64,000 nucleotides of DNA from Kribbella sp. NBC_01245 (GCF_036226525.1 NZ_CP108487.1:6448001-6512000); one strand, 5' to 3'; numbered from the stretch's first letter, positions 8,336 to 16,359 are shown. Notes: generated from the sequence alone by a model not told the origin. Program-made: numbers and translations.

Positions 8336-9895
8336 ATGGACACAGTGCTGCGCATCGAAAGCACCAAGCAGTTGGTCACCCACCGCGCCAAGCTCATGAA
8401 GCTGCATCGGGCAGACCCCTTAGACGAGCAGAAGAACCGGGTCAGCATCGGCTCGCGCGAAATTGCCACGACCAGCGAAGCGGAGCACGCCGACGGCACC
8501 ATCCACACTGTGATGCATCACGAGATCGTTGAGACCTTCGCAGGGATCCTCGCCGACAGCACGATCGAGCAGTTCGACGTGTGGACTAGCCGCTGCCGCA
8601 TCGAAAAAGACGAGGTCGGTCAGATCCTCGTCACTCCGTTGCGCATCAACGCCTCTCTCGGCGACGAGCCTGACCCCATGCAAGCGCCGGTTAATCTCGG
8701 CCGCTACCACACCTCGCGATCCGCCCTCGGGCAGGCCGCCCGGGAGATCTTCGGGCCCGACAGGCAGGCAGCCACGCTTGCCCCCGTGATGAAGTACTGG
8801 GACGAGAAGTTCCCGGGACGCGGACAGATGCCCAGCTCGGAGTACCAGCGCGACCTGCTGCCGTACTTGGTAGGCGCACAGACCGCCGCCGATGTCGCCG
8901 CAAACTGCTTCGGAGCCGACAACGTCCGTGCCGACGTGGTCAAGGCTGTGGCCATGGGGAAACTTGAGGCCCTCCGCTGGGCACTGCTGCTCTGGGATCG
9001 CTCAATGCCGGTCGATTGGGCCGTCGCTCACCTACGTCAGCACCAGGAGCGGGACGTGCTACTACCGGACTGGTTCGAGCTCGGCTCACCGTTTGGCAAG
9101 CTGATCCGGGGTCTCGACTCGAAGAGTCGCGCCCGGCTTCTGAAGAGGCGCGTCAGAGAAGGGGACTGGCGGCGGGGCAAGGAAGGAGACTCGTGGTGTG
9201 TCAGGGACGCCATGCGCAACTACGAAGCTCTGCTAGACGAGATGTGCGGGCCCGGCGGTCTGCCTGGCGTCGACGTAGAGCTACCAGGGCACGTACGGAC
9301 CTGGAAGGAGTTCGAGGACGCCGTCAACTACACATGCGGCCACACCCGAAACGAACTCGCTCGCCAGAGCCGGGAGGACAGCGAGCGCCGAAGAATAGCT
9401 CGGGCAGTGTGGTTCGAAACAGCAGACGGCGAGCGCTGGCTGAAACGACGCAATGCCGCTGAGCAGCGCAAGCTCATTGAACGGCAGAAGGCTGAGTCCG
9501 AGAGGCTCGACAAGCTGAAGAAGGCGACCAGCACCGTGCACTCGACCTACGTCCTGCTCGTCGAGCGACTGGCCGCGGTCAGCAAGGCAGGAGACCTTCG
9601 CTACGTCGTAGCCGCAACACAGGCTCAGCTACGTGAATGGTCGATTGCCATGCGCAACTGCATCGCTGGGTACTCAGCGGACGTGTCTCAGACGTACACA
9701 CCGCTCGTCGGAGTCTACGACCAAGACGAGCGGCTGGTCGCGAACATCTCGATCAAGATCGACCCCCGGTCGGGTGCTGCAGCAGTCCATGAGCTGGAGA
9801 TCCGTCGGGGCCGTTCCTACCACACCCGATGGAGCAGTCAGATCCACCGCGACCTCGCCGAGGTGCTCGCTACGGCTCCTGCACGATGCGCGTGA
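8336..9895 (+). CDS. PcfJ-like protein
   Basis: The 519-residue protein is mostly helical and charged. Near its C-terminus it has QLREWSIAMRNCIAGYSADV followed by VGVYDQDERLVANISIK, the layout of PcfJ-like proteins: a helix, an M-x-N/H-C-x-x-x-Y core, then beta strands. PcfJ-like proteins are common on conjugative plasmids and phages; their biochemical role is unknown. ATG 8336 has GGAG at 8326-8329, six bases upstream. A hairpin (GCCCCTG/CAGGGGC, 8274-8297) and a 22-bp repeat copy precede it. The first ~400 residues match nothing I recognise. Confidence 0.68.
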   Translation: MDTVLRIESTKQLVTHRAKLMKLHRADPLDEQKNRVSIGSREIATTSEAEHADGTIHTVMHHEIVETFAGILADSTIEQFDVWTSRCRIEKDEVGQILVTPLRINASLGDEPDPMQAPVNLGRYHTSRSALGQAAREIFGPDRQAATLAPVMKYWDEKFPGRGQMPSSEYQRDLLPYLVGAQTAADVAANCFGADNVRADVVKAVAMGKLEALRWALLLWDRSMPVDWAVAHLRQHQERDVLLPDWFELGSPFGKLIRGLDSKSRARLLKRRVREGDWRRGKEGDSWCVRDAMRNYEALLDEMCGPGGLPGVDVELPGHVRTWKEFEDAVNYTCGHTRNELARQSREDSERRRIARAVWFETADGERWLKRRNAAEQRKLIERQKAESERLDKLKKATSTVHSTYVLLVERLAAVSKAGDLRYVVAATQAQLREWSIAMRNCIAGYSADVSQTYTPLVGVYDQDERLVANISIKIDPRSGAAAVHELEIRRGRSYHTRWSSQIHRDLAEVLATAPARCA

Positions 9896-10211
9896 TCTGC
9901 CCTTGCCCTGCCGCGATTTCGACGCAGGTTGGTCGATTCCGCGGCAGAGCGACGACAAACCCGTGTGTGTTGGCGCCGCGGACAGTCCCCGACATGCACC
10001 CGGCGGAAGGTTTCCGCCGGGAGCCATGCCGGCCGACCGTCTGCGGAGCCAGCGGAGCTGGCACGGGACGGAACAGGAGTAGTCGGGCCAAGCCCAGTTC
10101 CTGTACCCCTGAGGAGAGTTCCGTGAATCATGCCTCACACCAGCGCACGCACGTGACGCATCAGATGAGAGCCGTCCCCTGTCGACCGGCTCGCCTTCGA
10201 GAGCGTGCCTG
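9896..10211 (+). other. Intergenic region with hairpin and repeat
   Basis: No gene is evident. CCCGGCGGAA (9999-10008) pairs with TTCCGCCGGG (10012-10021) as a tight hairpin without a T-tract, which could be a weak terminator after the PcfJ-like gene. The second copy of the 22-bp repeat follows, then the inverted segments GGAACAGGA and GTTCCTGTA. Confidence 0.45.
10048..10069 (+). repeat. 22-bp repeat, copy 2
   Basis: Matches the segment at 8133-8154 in 21 of 22 bases, including the GCCAGC/GCTGGC dyad. Two such matches in intergenic DNA 1.9 kb apart suggest a shared control element or a small structured RNA. Confidence 0.6.
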
Positions 10212-10394
10212 GTGACCACCGACGTCTCTCTGATCACGATTGCAGTCGAATGCCCTGTACCTGACTGCGACTCGATCTTGCGCAGCCGCAACCTGGAGCA
10301 CGTCGTGTATGAGCACTTGGTCGAGAGACATGGATGCATCGACACGGTTGCGCACGTGATGGCCTATGAGGTCTCAGCGTCAGCAGCCGACTAG
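10212..10394 (+). CDS. Small putative zinc-finger protein
   Basis: It encodes 60 residues from GTG 10212. A CPVPDCDSILRSRNLEHVVY stretch followed by EHLVERHG gives Cys-x4-Cys ... His, Glu and His residues in C2H2-like spacing, so it may be a single zinc finger. There is no strong Shine-Dalgarno, and the start is uncertain. Plasmids and phages often carry such mini-fingers as DNA-binding or adaptor proteins. Function unknown. Confidence 0.45.
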   Translation: MTTDVSLITIAVECPVPDCDSILRSRNLEHVVYEHLVERHGCIDTVAHVMAYEVSASAAD

Positions 10395-10454
10395 GGCATG
10401 CGCCGCCGGCCAGGCACGCCATCAGCTCGCTACCGATTGAATGCTGGAGTCATC

Positions 10455-10934
10455 ATGCCGATCATCTTGCAGTCCCCCGGAACGAACCTGTTCGGCAGTG
10501 GCGCGGACATCCTCGTCAATGCCGTCAACACACGAGGAGTCATGGGCGCCGGTCTCGCCCTGCAGTTCAAACAGCGCTACCCGAGCATGTTCGCCGCCTA
10601 CCGCGATCGCTGCCAGTCCGCTCTCGTGTCCATAGGATCCATCGACGTGCACATCGTGGAAACACACTCGCCGCGCACAGTGATGGTCGCGAACTTCCCC
10701 ACGAAAGAACACTGGCGCGACCCATCGAAGCTCCAGTGGATCGAAGCGGGGCTCGTCGCCCTTCGACAGGTAATCATCGAATCCCAAGCCCGATCAATTG
10801 CCATCCCGCCTCTTGGCTGCGGCCTCGGAGGACTCGACTGGAGCGACGTATCCAACCGCATCGTCGAATCTCTGACGCCGGTCGCCGAGGCCGGCGTCGA
10901 CGTCCTCCTGTACCCGCCTGCCAGTCGCAACTGA
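10455..10934 (+). CDS. Macrodomain protein (ADP-ribose hydrolase-like, DarG type)
   Basis: The 159-residue protein is a single macrodomain. The ADP-ribose-binding blocks are ADILVNAVNTRGVMGAGLAL near the start and IAIPPLGCGLGGLDW near residue 120. The FKQRYPSMFAAYRDRC block and the FPTKEHWRDPSKLQWIE block place it near DarG/ALC1-type macrodomains, some of which remove ADP-ribose from DNA. No DarT-like ADP-ribosyltransferase is next to it, so it might act alone as an anti-toxin or anti-defence eraser. ATG 10455 has GGAG at 10446-10449. A SLOG-family gene follows 45 bases later. Confidence 0.88.
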   Translation: MPIILQSPGTNLFGSGADILVNAVNTRGVMGAGLALQFKQRYPSMFAAYRDRCQSALVSIGSIDVHIVETHSPRTVMVANFPTKEHWRDPSKLQWIEAGLVALRQVIIESQARSIAIPPLGCGLGGLDWSDVSNRIVESLTPVAEAGVDVLLYPPASRN

Positions 10935-10979
10935 GCAGGACACGTCTCGCAGATGATTCATCGCACGAGAGGATTTACC

Positions 10980-11540
10980 ATGCCCCACGTCACTCCAGAC
11001 GATGCCGCAGCGGCGCGAATCGCGAATAACCCGCGCCGCCCCGTGTACTCACACGTCGACCTGGTTACCGGCGCGCGCAGCTGGGACGACGAGATCGGCA
11101 TGCGTGCCGCCTACCGCGAGGGCTGGCGGGGCTGGGGACCGTCGAGCGTGACCAGCCCGCTGCTGGTATCCGGGCACTGCCCGGCAGATCCTGACGGTCG
11201 CGGCGCGGACGCCATGGCCGAGATGTTGTGGCGGGCAGAGGGTTTCGAGGTCCTGACCGTCCCCGCCGACTGGACGACCTATGGCAAGAGGGCCGGCTTC
11301 ATCCGCAACCAGCAGATGGTCGACCTCGTAGTGGCCCTGCTCGAGCAGGGCAGCTCCGTGCGTTGCACGGCCTTCCTCGATCTGTGCCGCAGGCCGCGAT
11401 GCCCGCAATCGCACGACCAACAGCTCGTGCCGCTGGTGGCGGGACACTTCTCCCATGGCACCGTTGACTGCCGGACCCGAGCCATCCAGGCCGGCATCGA
11501 GACCTTCGACGTGATGCATCCCTCGCTGCGTCCGGTGTGA
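10980..11540 (+). CDS. SLOG-family (DUF2493/YspA-like) nucleotide-binding protein
   Basis: The 186-residue protein has the SLOG pattern: LLVSGHCPADPDGRGADAMA, then FEVLTVPADWTTYGKRAGF and IRNQQMVD. SLOG Rossmann-like domains bind nucleotides or NAD-derived ligands; DUF2493 members are common in phages and mobile elements. Three Cys (CTAFLDLCRRPRC) near residue 140 are unusual and may bind metal. ATG 10980 has GAGAGGA about seven bases upstream; an ATG at 10953 is less likely. Directly behind a macrodomain gene, it probably shares in ADP-ribose or nucleotide sensing. Confidence 0.78.
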   Translation: MPHVTPDDAAAARIANNPRRPVYSHVDLVTGARSWDDEIGMRAAYREGWRGWGPSSVTSPLLVSGHCPADPDGRGADAMAEMLWRAEGFEVLTVPADWTTYGKRAGFIRNQQMVDLVVALLEQGSSVRCTAFLDLCRRPRCPQSHDQQLVPLVAGHFSHGTVDCRTRAIQAGIETFDVMHPSLRPV

Positions 11541-11627
11541 TGCTGGAGCCGGCGGGGAGATGTGTGGAACCGCTCTGTGGACTCGCATTCACGGCCCAGG
11601 CTGATGATCGAACCGGGCCGCGCCGGG

Positions 11628-12140
11628 CTATCTCTTCCGGACGATCCCGTGTGCGCCGTCGTAGGCGGCCTGCAACTCTTTGCTGATCCGCCCCTTGCCT
11701 TGAGCCTTGAATCCGTTCTCGCGGCCCCAGGCGCGGATCGTCTCGCGTTCCTCGGGAGTCATCTCGGGGACCTCAGGCCCGGGGCTCCTGCGCGGCTTCG
11801 GAGGTGCCTTACGGCGCTCCGTAACAATCCCGTGTACCTCGTCGTAGGCGGCCTGCAACTCTTTGCTGATCCGGCCCATGCCTTGGGCGTTGAATCCGTT
11901 GTCCCGGCCCCAGGCGCGGATCGCCTCACGTTCCTCGGGAGTCATCTCAGGGACTGCTCGCGGCTTAGGCGGCGTTGCCTTGCGGGCTGCCTCGACGTAC
12001 TTCTTCAGCTCTGCCTGGAGCTCGCGCCGCTCCTTGGCGGTGAGGTCGATCTCGTACCAATCATCGAAGAGTCCGAAGGTGACCGTCGCGGCATTCGGAC
12101 GCTTGCTCAGGTCCGACTCGACGACGCTTCGCTTGACCAT
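11628..12140 (-). CDS. Lsr2-like nucleoid silencer with duplicated DNA-binding domain
   Basis: The 170-residue protein begins with the Lsr2 dimerisation domain (TVTFGLFDDWYEIDLTAKER and a following helix). It then has two copies of the Lsr2 DNA-binding domain: AIRAWGRDNGFNAQGMGRIS and TIRAWGRENGFKAQGKGRIS, each followed by KELQAAYD. Normal Lsr2 is ~110 residues with one such domain. The canonical RGR minor-groove hook reads GMGR and GKGR here. Such proteins coat AT-rich foreign DNA and silence it; mobile elements carry their own versions (CgpS in CGP3, from memory). Starts at 12140 and 12152 are both possible. Confidence 0.9.
   Translation of the reverse strand: MVKRSVVESDLSKRPNAATVTFGLFDDWYEIDLTAKERRELQAELKKYVEAARKATPPKPRAVPEMTPEEREAIRAWGRDNGFNAQGMGRISKELQAAYDEVHGIVTERRKAPPKPRRSPGPEVPEMTPEERETIRAWGRENGFKAQGKGRISKELQAAYDGAHGIVRKR
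11643..11958 (-). repeat. In-gene tandem duplication (183-bp period) in the Lsr2-like gene
   Basis: About 130 bases from 11643 recur from 11826 with roughly 85-90% identity by eye, for example GTCGTAGGCGGCCTGCAACT and the TTTGCTGATCCG that follows it in both. The offset of 183 bases is 61 codons, keeping frame and doubling the DNA-binding domain. High DNA identity implies a recent duplication. Confidence 0.85.
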
Positions 12141-12286
12141 GGTGTCGACCATAAGCCATTGAGTGATCTATGAAAAGTCATTGGATGACGATTCCTATAG
12201 ATTAAGCAAAGATGATGTGATAACAGCATCAAGAAGAGGCTCGCGCTGCTAAAATCGCATTAGATGATCATTCGATCAGCAAGGAC
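12141..12286. promoter_or_regulatory. Divergent control region between Lsr2-like and RecJ-like genes
   Basis: This AT-rich segment has CCATTGAGTGATC (12156-12168), GTCATTGG (12177-12184), CTATAGATTA (12197-12206) and ATGATCATTCGATC (12264-12277). TAAAAT at 12250-12255 is a possible -10 for the RecJ-like gene. The ATGATCATT block touches the RecJ-like Shine-Dalgarno (AAGGA), so a protein bound there would block transcription or translation. The same motif family stands before the primase, RNA polymerase and coiled-coil genes. Confidence 0.6.
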
Positions 12287-14140
12287 ATGATGATGACCAC
12301 AACCCCCACGTTCGTCGACTCCGATCGCCAGTGGCAGGGTGCCGGAACCACCTCCGACCTGTTCGCGCTGCTGCGCCACCGCAGGGGCTGGACCGACGAG
12401 TACCTCGAGGCCATCGACTGCGAGGAGCACGACGCGCTGAAGGATCTCGAAACTATGGTGGCCGCGCTCGAAGACGTCCGCCGTTCGGGAGGCACGATCA
12501 CCGTGGCTCCCGATTTCGACATGGACGGCATTGCTTCAGGCGTTCTCGGATTCGCGGGGCTCAAGGAGCTCGGGTTCGAGGTGAACCTCTACATCCCCGA
12601 CTACCGCCGCGGGCACGACCTGACCATCGAGGACATCGCCGACATTCATCGGCACTACCCGGAGACGACCACGCTGCTCACCTGTGACGGGGGAGTGAAC
12701 TCCCATGCCGGTGTGCGCGCCGCACAGGCGTTGGGGTGGAAGATCCTGGTGACCGACCATCACCAGGAACTCGCTCCCGGCAGCGCAGCCGATGTCACTG
12801 TCGACCCGTGCCGCCTCGATGAGACCTACGCTCTGCGCGGGATCTGCGGCGCGCACGTTCTCTACCAGGTGCTGGAGGCCTATACCGCGGCACACCAGCC
12901 ATCAAAGCGCTGGGCCATTCGCCTGCTACGCCTGTTCGCCGGCCTCGGTACCGTGTCCGACGTCATGCCCGTGCTGTACGAGAACAGGCAACTGGTGCGC
13001 GACTCGCTCTCGATCGCCCGGCTGCTGACCGCGGCCGCGCCGAGAACGGTTCCGAACCCTTATGGCGGGTTGGACCCGAACCCCGACGGCATCGATGTCC
13101 AGAAAGCCACGCTTCTGCAACTGCTTGCCGCAGAGCCGGGTGAGCACGATGCGGCGTACCTGGCCGCGTTCGAGGGTTTCGCGGTTCTCCTGAAGGCCTT
13201 CGCGCAGGCCGGCAAGGTCCGAAGCGTCGACGACATCGACGAAGGGTTCTACGGCTTCTATGTCGCCCCGGCGATGAACAGCCCCCGGCGGATCGGCACA
13301 CCCTTGTCCGACTGCTTCGCGGTGTTCACGAGCCCGACCACGAACCAGAAGCTCGCCGCGGCCCAACGGGTGATCGCGAACAACGAGCGCCGCAAGGAAC
13401 TGGTCGTCGAGCACCTGGCCGAGCTGACCGACGGCGACCAGCCATTGGCGCCATGGGTCTACTTCTCTGCCGCCCCTGCGGGCATGTACGGCCTGCTGGC
13501 CAACCAGATGATGGAGAAGCACGGTCACCCGGCCGTCGTGCTGAACCGGCCGGCGACGCCGTCGGAGCCGGTGAGCGGGTCTGGCAGGGCCCCAGCCTGG
13601 TTCGAGATCATCGCCGCGCTCGAGGGTCATGAGGACCTCTGGGCCATCGGTCACCAGCAGGCGTGTGGCGTGAAGCTGCGCACCGCCGCAGCGCTCGACA
13701 AGCTCTCGGCAATCCTCGAAAGCGCAACCCGCGTCGCAATGCTCGCCGCCGCAGACTCGATCGGGCCGGCGAGTGACCTCGTGCTCGGTCCAGGCCCCGA
13801 GTGCGACGCCCCACTGACCGACGTCGAACCACTGATCGAGCTGGTGCGCCGCATCGAGACACTGCGCCCGTTCGGCCACGGCTTCGTCGAGCCGGTCTTC
13901 GAAGTCGCACTCGACGGCTTCAGGGTGGACCGGATCGGCACCGAGAAGCAGCACCTGCGACTCGTCACCGGCACCGGTCTTGCCTGCCTGTGGTGGAACG
14001 CGGCCGAAGAGCACCATGACCGGCTTGCTCAGACCGCTACCAGCCACGATCTGGAGGCGTTGCGCTTCCTCGGGAGACTCCAGCTCAACACGTTCATGGG
14101 CGAGACCCGTCTACAGGTGGTCATCACGGAGCCGCTGTGA
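12287..14140 (+). CDS. RecJ-like DHH/DHHA1 single-strand exonuclease
   Basis: The 617-residue protein has the DHH phosphoesterase core: PDFDMDG (Asp 76, 78, 80), LLTCDGGV, and TDHH (Asp157-His158-His159). The DHHA1 part follows, with a degenerate SGSGRAPAWF and AIGHQQACGVKL. The C-terminal OB-like part reads LRPFGHGFVEPVFEV and beyond. The length equals typical bacterial RecJ. RecJ degrades 5' single-stranded DNA in recombination and repair; an element-borne copy could process its replication intermediates. AAGGA precedes three successive ATG codons. The next gene overlaps its stop by one base. Confidence 0.88.
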   Translation: MMMTTTPTFVDSDRQWQGAGTTSDLFALLRHRRGWTDEYLEAIDCEEHDALKDLETMVAALEDVRRSGGTITVAPDFDMDGIASGVLGFAGLKELGFEVNLYIPDYRRGHDLTIEDIADIHRHYPETTTLLTCDGGVNSHAGVRAAQALGWKILVTDHHQELAPGSAADVTVDPCRLDETYALRGICGAHVLYQVLEAYTAAHQPSKRWAIRLLRLFAGLGTVSDVMPVLYENRQLVRDSLSIARLLTAAAPRTVPNPYGGLDPNPDGIDVQKATLLQLLAAEPGEHDAAYLAAFEGFAVLLKAFAQAGKVRSVDDIDEGFYGFYVAPAMNSPRRIGTPLSDCFAVFTSPTTNQKLAAAQRVIANNERRKELVVEHLAELTDGDQPLAPWVYFSAAPAGMYGLLANQMMEKHGHPAVVLNRPATPSEPVSGSGRAPAWFEIIAALEGHEDLWAIGHQQACGVKLRTAAALDKLSAILESATRVAMLAAADSIGPASDLVLGPGPECDAPLTDVEPLIELVRRIETLRPFGHGFVEPVFEVALDGFRVDRIGTEKQHLRLVTGTGLACLWWNAAEEHHDRLAQTATSHDLEALRFLGRLQLNTFMGETRLQVVITEPL

Positions 14141-14949
14141 TGACCACCGAGACTGACCGAAAGCCGCGGACCGAGCCGCCTCTCGCGGCGTCGCGCCGCA
14201 TCGGCTGGTGCATGCTCGTGATGCTCGGCGTCCCCGGCGGGTACATCCTGCTCGCCGCGCTCGTTCTGGTGTGGATCGGGAACCCGGTCGTTGCCACGAT
14301 CGCCGTCGGAGCGATCGTCACGCTGACTGTTGTCTGCGCGCGCTACCTGCGGCCCAGATTCTTCGCCTTCGATCCCGGACCTGGGCCAATGGACGGCACG
14401 CAGCGATCCCCGGGGTTCTGGCGCTGGGTGCTGCTCGCAATGCCAGTGACATTTCTGGCTGGTCAGACGATCGCGCTCATGCTCTATGGGCTGGTGGGGT
14501 CTCCTGGCTTCGACCGGCACCGCGAAGCCGAGCAGGCGTCGGCTCAGGTGCTGGTGATCACGCTGACTCTCGTGGTGGCCCCGCTCAGCGAGGAGGCACT
14601 CTTGCGGGGGCTCACCTATCCCCTGCTGCGCAAGCAGGTAGGTGTCGTGACGTCGGCAGTGCTCACGTCGCTGATCTTCGCCTGTATGCACGGCAACCTC
14701 GTCCAGGCGGTGGCGACTGCACCTCTAGGGCTCGTGCTCGCACTAATTGCCGAGCGCACCCGTGGGCTCTGGCAGGTCGTCGTTCTCCACTCGGCGTACA
14801 ACCTTGCCGCAGCTCTGGTTCCACCGGGCGCCGTCCAGGCGCTGGCGACACCGGTCGGCGTCACGGTGACGGGCGCGGCCTGGGTTGGGTGCCTCGCCTG
14901 CCTGTTCGTGCGAGTCCGGTCGCGAGGTAGCGCGGCGAGGCCCGGGTGA
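14140..14949 (+). CDS. CPBP-family intramembrane metalloprotease
   Basis: The 269-residue, multi-spanning membrane protein has the CPBP (Abi/CAAX-protease-like) motifs: SEEALLRG (Glu151-Glu152...Arg156), FACMHG with His, and LHSAYN with His and Asn. In this family the glutamates and histidines form a membrane metalloprotease site. Members act in prenyl-protein maturation, bacteriocin self-immunity or unknown pathways. Its ATG overlaps the RecJ-like stop codon (TGATGA), so both are co-translated; why a nuclease and a membrane protease should pair is unclear. Possible roles are immunity to a peptide toxin or envelope remodelling for transfer. Confidence 0.85.
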   Translation: MTTETDRKPRTEPPLAASRRIGWCMLVMLGVPGGYILLAALVLVWIGNPVVATIAVGAIVTLTVVCARYLRPRFFAFDPGPGPMDGTQRSPGFWRWVLLAMPVTFLAGQTIALMLYGLVGSPGFDRHREAEQASAQVLVITLTLVVAPLSEEALLRGLTYPLLRKQVGVVTSAVLTSLIFACMHGNLVQAVATAPLGLVLALIAERTRGLWQVVVLHSAYNLAAALVPPGAVQALATPVGVTVTGAAWVGCLACLFVRVRSRGSAARPG

Positions 14950-14969
14950 CCGGGGTGAAACCGGTCACC
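14945..14969. promoter_or_regulatory. Perfect 9-bp inverted repeat
   Basis: GGTGACCGG pairs with CCGGTCACC across a 7-base loop, overlapping the stop codon of the protease gene. No T-tract follows, so it is either an operator for the next gene or a T-less terminator. Confidence 0.5.
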
Positions 14970-15039
14970 GGGGGGACAGTGGAAAGCCGAGTTCGGCCGG
15001 CCTCCTGGCCGGTCAGTGCAGCGAAAGGAGCTGATCATC

Positions 15040-15480
15040 ATGGCTGTCATCGAGACCTGCGTCTACGTGGACGGCGAGCTGATGGCTCCGGCGCTGCTGC
15101 CGACGCTCAGGGCGAAATCCCGTCTGGCCTTTGCCAGCGCGAAGTACTTCCCTACCTTCGACATCGGCTACACCCACATCTACCGCATCACTGCCTGGGG
15201 TCTGTCCTGCGACAAGGCCGAGCGCCGTGCCAGGCGCAAGGTTGGCCGGTTCTACCGGAAGCTGAACCAGGTCGAAGGCTTCAGCACCATCACGCTCGAC
15301 AAGCGTGAAGACTATGTGCGCAGCAACCAGAACTACTCGGTCACCTACGACATCGTCTATGTGATCGAGCAGACAGGCTCGCGCACCCAACGACCCGACG
15401 CCCCGTACCCGGAGTACCAGCACGATCTTCAGAAGCTGACGTTCACGCCGGAGACTGCCACGGTACTGACCCGGCGGTGA
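15040..15480 (+). CDS. Hypothetical protein
   Basis: The 146-residue basic protein contains KSRLAFASAKYFPTFDIGYT, a block of ten basic residues around ERRARRKVGRFYRKL, and alternating strands later (YSVTYDIVYVIEQTG). AAAGGAG at 15024-15030 strongly supports ATG 15040. It stands alone between an inverted repeat and a terminator, so it is probably its own transcript. The basic patch could bind nucleic acid. I do not recognise the family. Confidence 0.7.
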   Translation: MAVIETCVYVDGELMAPALLPTLRAKSRLAFASAKYFPTFDIGYTHIYRITAWGLSCDKAERRARRKVGRFYRKLNQVEGFSTITLDKREDYVRSNQNYSVTYDIVYVIEQTGSRTQRPDAPYPEYQHDLQKLTFTPETATVLTRR

Positions 15481-15513
15481 CCGGACGCAGATCGTGCGTC
15501 GGGCAGGACATGC

Positions 15514-15575
15514 GAGAAGGACCGAAGGGATCCCTTCCCACGGGGAATACCCTCCGGTCCTTCTCTTCACGTTTC
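15514..15575 (+). terminator. Terminator-like hairpin
   Basis: GAGAAGGACCG (15514-15524) pairs with CGGTCCTTCTC (15554-15564), and an inner AAGGGA/TCCCTT adds a second stem. TTCACGTTT follows. It closes the unit of the preceding small gene. Confidence 0.7.
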
Positions 15576-15631
15576 CATCCGCCAAGAGCGACGGTGACGG
15601 CGACAGTCTCCTGCCGTCTGCTTGTCATTGT

Positions 15632-15680
15632 AGCGGAATGAAAGATCATTCGACAACTATTGATAGATCATGCAGATGTG
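15632..15680. promoter_or_regulatory. ATGATCATT-family motif cluster near candidate origin
   Basis: GGAATGAAAGATCATTCGAC (15635-15654) is followed by ATTGATAGATCATGCAG. GATCATTCGA is shared with the sites at 12266 and 16597. No gene starts immediately downstream; the next feature is the repeat array. Confidence 0.5.
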
Positions 15681-15831
15681 ATCCCAATAGAGCCCGAATA
15701 GTCATCCATGACCCTCGCCTTGCGAGTGGCCGACCGCAGTGGCAGTCGTCCACCCCCCAGTTGCCCGGCAAGATGAGAACTGCTGCCGGCCATCTCCTAC
15801 CACCCCGAAGCCGGCTACTGCCGGCTCTTCT

Positions 15832-15870
15832 GCCCCGGATGAGACCTCCTGTCTCGTCCGGGGCACCTTT
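15832..15870 (+). terminator. Strong hairpin with 14-bp stem
   Basis: GCCCCGGATGAGAC pairs with GTCTCGTCCGGGGC around CCTCT, with one G-T pair, and ACCTTTGTT follows. It shields the repeat array from upstream transcription, or is part of an origin structure. Confidence 0.7.
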
Positions 15871-15893
15871 GTTCAGATCAGATCGCTGCCAGA

Positions 15894-16359
15894 TGTACCA
15901 CTTGCTCTGGTACACCTCACGAACCGCGGTCTGACCTGGGGAAACGCATGGCCTGGGATTCGACAGCGCGAGTCGCCCGTACCACTGCGAACATTCCCGT
16001 GGTACGCCCGTTTGCCCTGGTCAGATACGGATTTGAGCCCGATGTACCAGAGGTACCACCGATCTGGCACCTTCCTCTAGCAGTGGGACGGCCGAGACAC
16101 CGAGTCCCGCCGTCGCGGTGGCGTCGCAGGGGAGTGGGGGCCCGGCTGAGAACCCTGGACTGGTCGCAGGCGCACCCGCAGGCATGCGCATGTCAGGTCC
16201 GAAATCTCTGGTACCTCTGGTACAGGGGCACCAAAACCCCACCTGACCTGGCGTTCTGTCTGTACCACTTCAAATTTGGGAAGTGGTACAGCCCTGGCAG
16301 AAGCCCGGCGGAAACACGATCTGACCTGCGGAAACGCCTGTACCACTTGACGTGGTACA
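15894..16359. other. Candidate replication origin: array of TGTACCA/TGGTACA repeats
   Basis: Six paired sites built from GTACCA half-sites lie in 466 bases of non-coding DNA. They are TGTACCA-7-TGGTACA (15894-15914), CGTACCAC/GTGGTACG (15978-16006), a direct pair (16043-16058), a direct TGGTAC pair (16209-16224), TGTACCACTT-10-AAGTGGTACA (16261-16290, perfect) and TGTACCAC/GTGGTACA (16339-16359). A second repeat, CTGACCTGSGGAAACGC, occurs at 15931-15947 and 16321-16337. The primase-helicase and DNA polymerase genes follow. Iterated inverted sites before replication genes fit an iteron-type origin or a multi-site operator. No Rep initiator is certain. Confidence 0.6.

Noticed and set aside
12926..14047. 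Minus-strand frame of 373 codons inside the RecJ-like gene
   Set aside because: Antisense to a gene with an intact DHH motif set.
15894..16359. Reading the TGTACCA array as a CRISPR
   Set aside because: Sites are short inverted pairs with unequal spacing, not long direct repeats with uniform spacers.
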